A program made the position numbers and the translations under genes. This document shows, piece after piece, positions 63,541-64,000 of a DNA stretch of 64,000 nucleotides (the first letter of the stretch is position 1; each line of letters begins with the position of its first letter). Source of the DNA: Steromphala cineraria (taxonomy: Eukaryota; Mollusca; Gastropoda; Trochida; Trochidae); the NCBI GenBank assembly GCA_916613615.1, contig OU744726.1, forward strand, positions 17,239,515 through 17,303,514, read 5' to 3'. The notes below the pieces were generated by a model that worked only from the letters and a program-made list of their open reading frames with translations, searched no databases and was not told where the DNA came from.

Positions 63541-64000
63541 TATTGTGGCACAGATATTGAAGGAGTTAGAGAATAATAATTTTACAATATTTTCTTCCTA
63601 TTCATATTAGGGATGGAAGTAAGTAAGTATACATCTGAAGAGTGTTCAAAGGAGTTGATGTGAGCATATTACTTCATGATAGTTTATGGATTTACCTTAT
63701 ATACCTTAATTTATTTACCTTGTAGATACATTGGGGAAGTAGCAAACATAGAATAAGGAAGTTGTAAGATATAAACTGTGTTTTTATCAAGCGTTTCATA
63801 GCTATCATATCACATATGTAATTTTTCTTGTTTACCATATATAACTTGAAGTGATATGATTAAGAAAGTATATGATGCTGTACTCGAGGGTGATGCTACA
63901 AAATCACTGTTTTACCATACACTATCAATGCTGGTAAAAAGACTATGGTTCTAGATTTCCAATGTTATTGTTGTAAATATAATTAGAAGAATATGGATGA

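Larger units (their letters stand above)
55695..64000 (+). other. Intron after the large exon
   Basis: From the donor gtgagt to the window edge. It is AT-rich, and I found no exon that clearly accepts phase 0. A short hairpin-like pair (tacttctttattc / gaataaagta) lies at 56087-56170. A decayed open frame lies at 58059-58226, and somewhat GC-richer sequence at 59560-59720 has no convincing splice sites. Otherwise I see nothing. Confidence 0.6.

Noticed and set aside
1..64000. A CRISPR array, bacterial operon, phage or defence system.
   Set aside because: The tandem repeats lack short regular repeat-spacer structure, no bacterial-style genes occur, and the coding DNA is interrupted by introns.

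Overview
This looks like AT-rich genomic DNA from an invertebrate animal. Exons are short and flanked by GT/AG splice sites and introns of 20-30 kb. The DNA between them is full of foldback MITEs, tRNA-derived pieces, short tandem repeats and one Penelope-like retroelement fragment. A mollusc, perhaps a bivalve, is my best guess from repeat style and base composition, but nothing here proves the phylum. There is no operon, CRISPR array, phage or bacterial system.

One plus-strand gene explains the coding signal. Its certain exon is 54616-55694 (359 whole codons, open at the 3' end, continuing beyond the window). A short exon at 25403-25579 joins it in phase, and a 5' exon at 1868-2029 joins that one in phase, so the gene covers at least 54 kb here. 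The product is an unrecognised, probably intracellular, Ser/Lys/Asp-rich protein with an Arg/Ser-rich N-terminal half, many Ser-Pro and Thr-Pro sites, one probably helical block and an acidic tail. I recognise no named domain.

The main hypothesis from the hunt is that this gene has several alternative 5' ends. Besides 1868-2029, a two-exon leader (12707-12762 and 13069-13118) stays open across its junction and ends in the phase needed by exon 25403. A CpG-richer patch near 39 kb ends in an exon (39360-39441) whose phase fits exon 54616 directly. A weaker candidate lies at 54324-54345. The last two would both begin Met-Ser-Cys.

Region by region: 1-2 kb has a nested palindrome, a foldback with a tRNA-like centre, a foldback carrying CRE and CCAAT motifs, and the first exon. 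From 2 to 25 kb is intron with a 145-bp tandem array (14.9-15.6 kb) and an apparently identical 1,879-bp tandem duplication (16.07-19.83 kb). From 25.6 to 54.6 kb is a second long intron with a pogo-like MITE, a 147-bp minisatellite, the Penelope-like fragment (31.78-32.48 kb) with perfect 86-bp inverted termini, TTAA-flanked MITEs (also one at 11.2 kb) and a 193-bp MITE with a 9-bp target duplication. From 55.7 to 64 kb is AT-rich intronic sequence where I found no convincing next exon.
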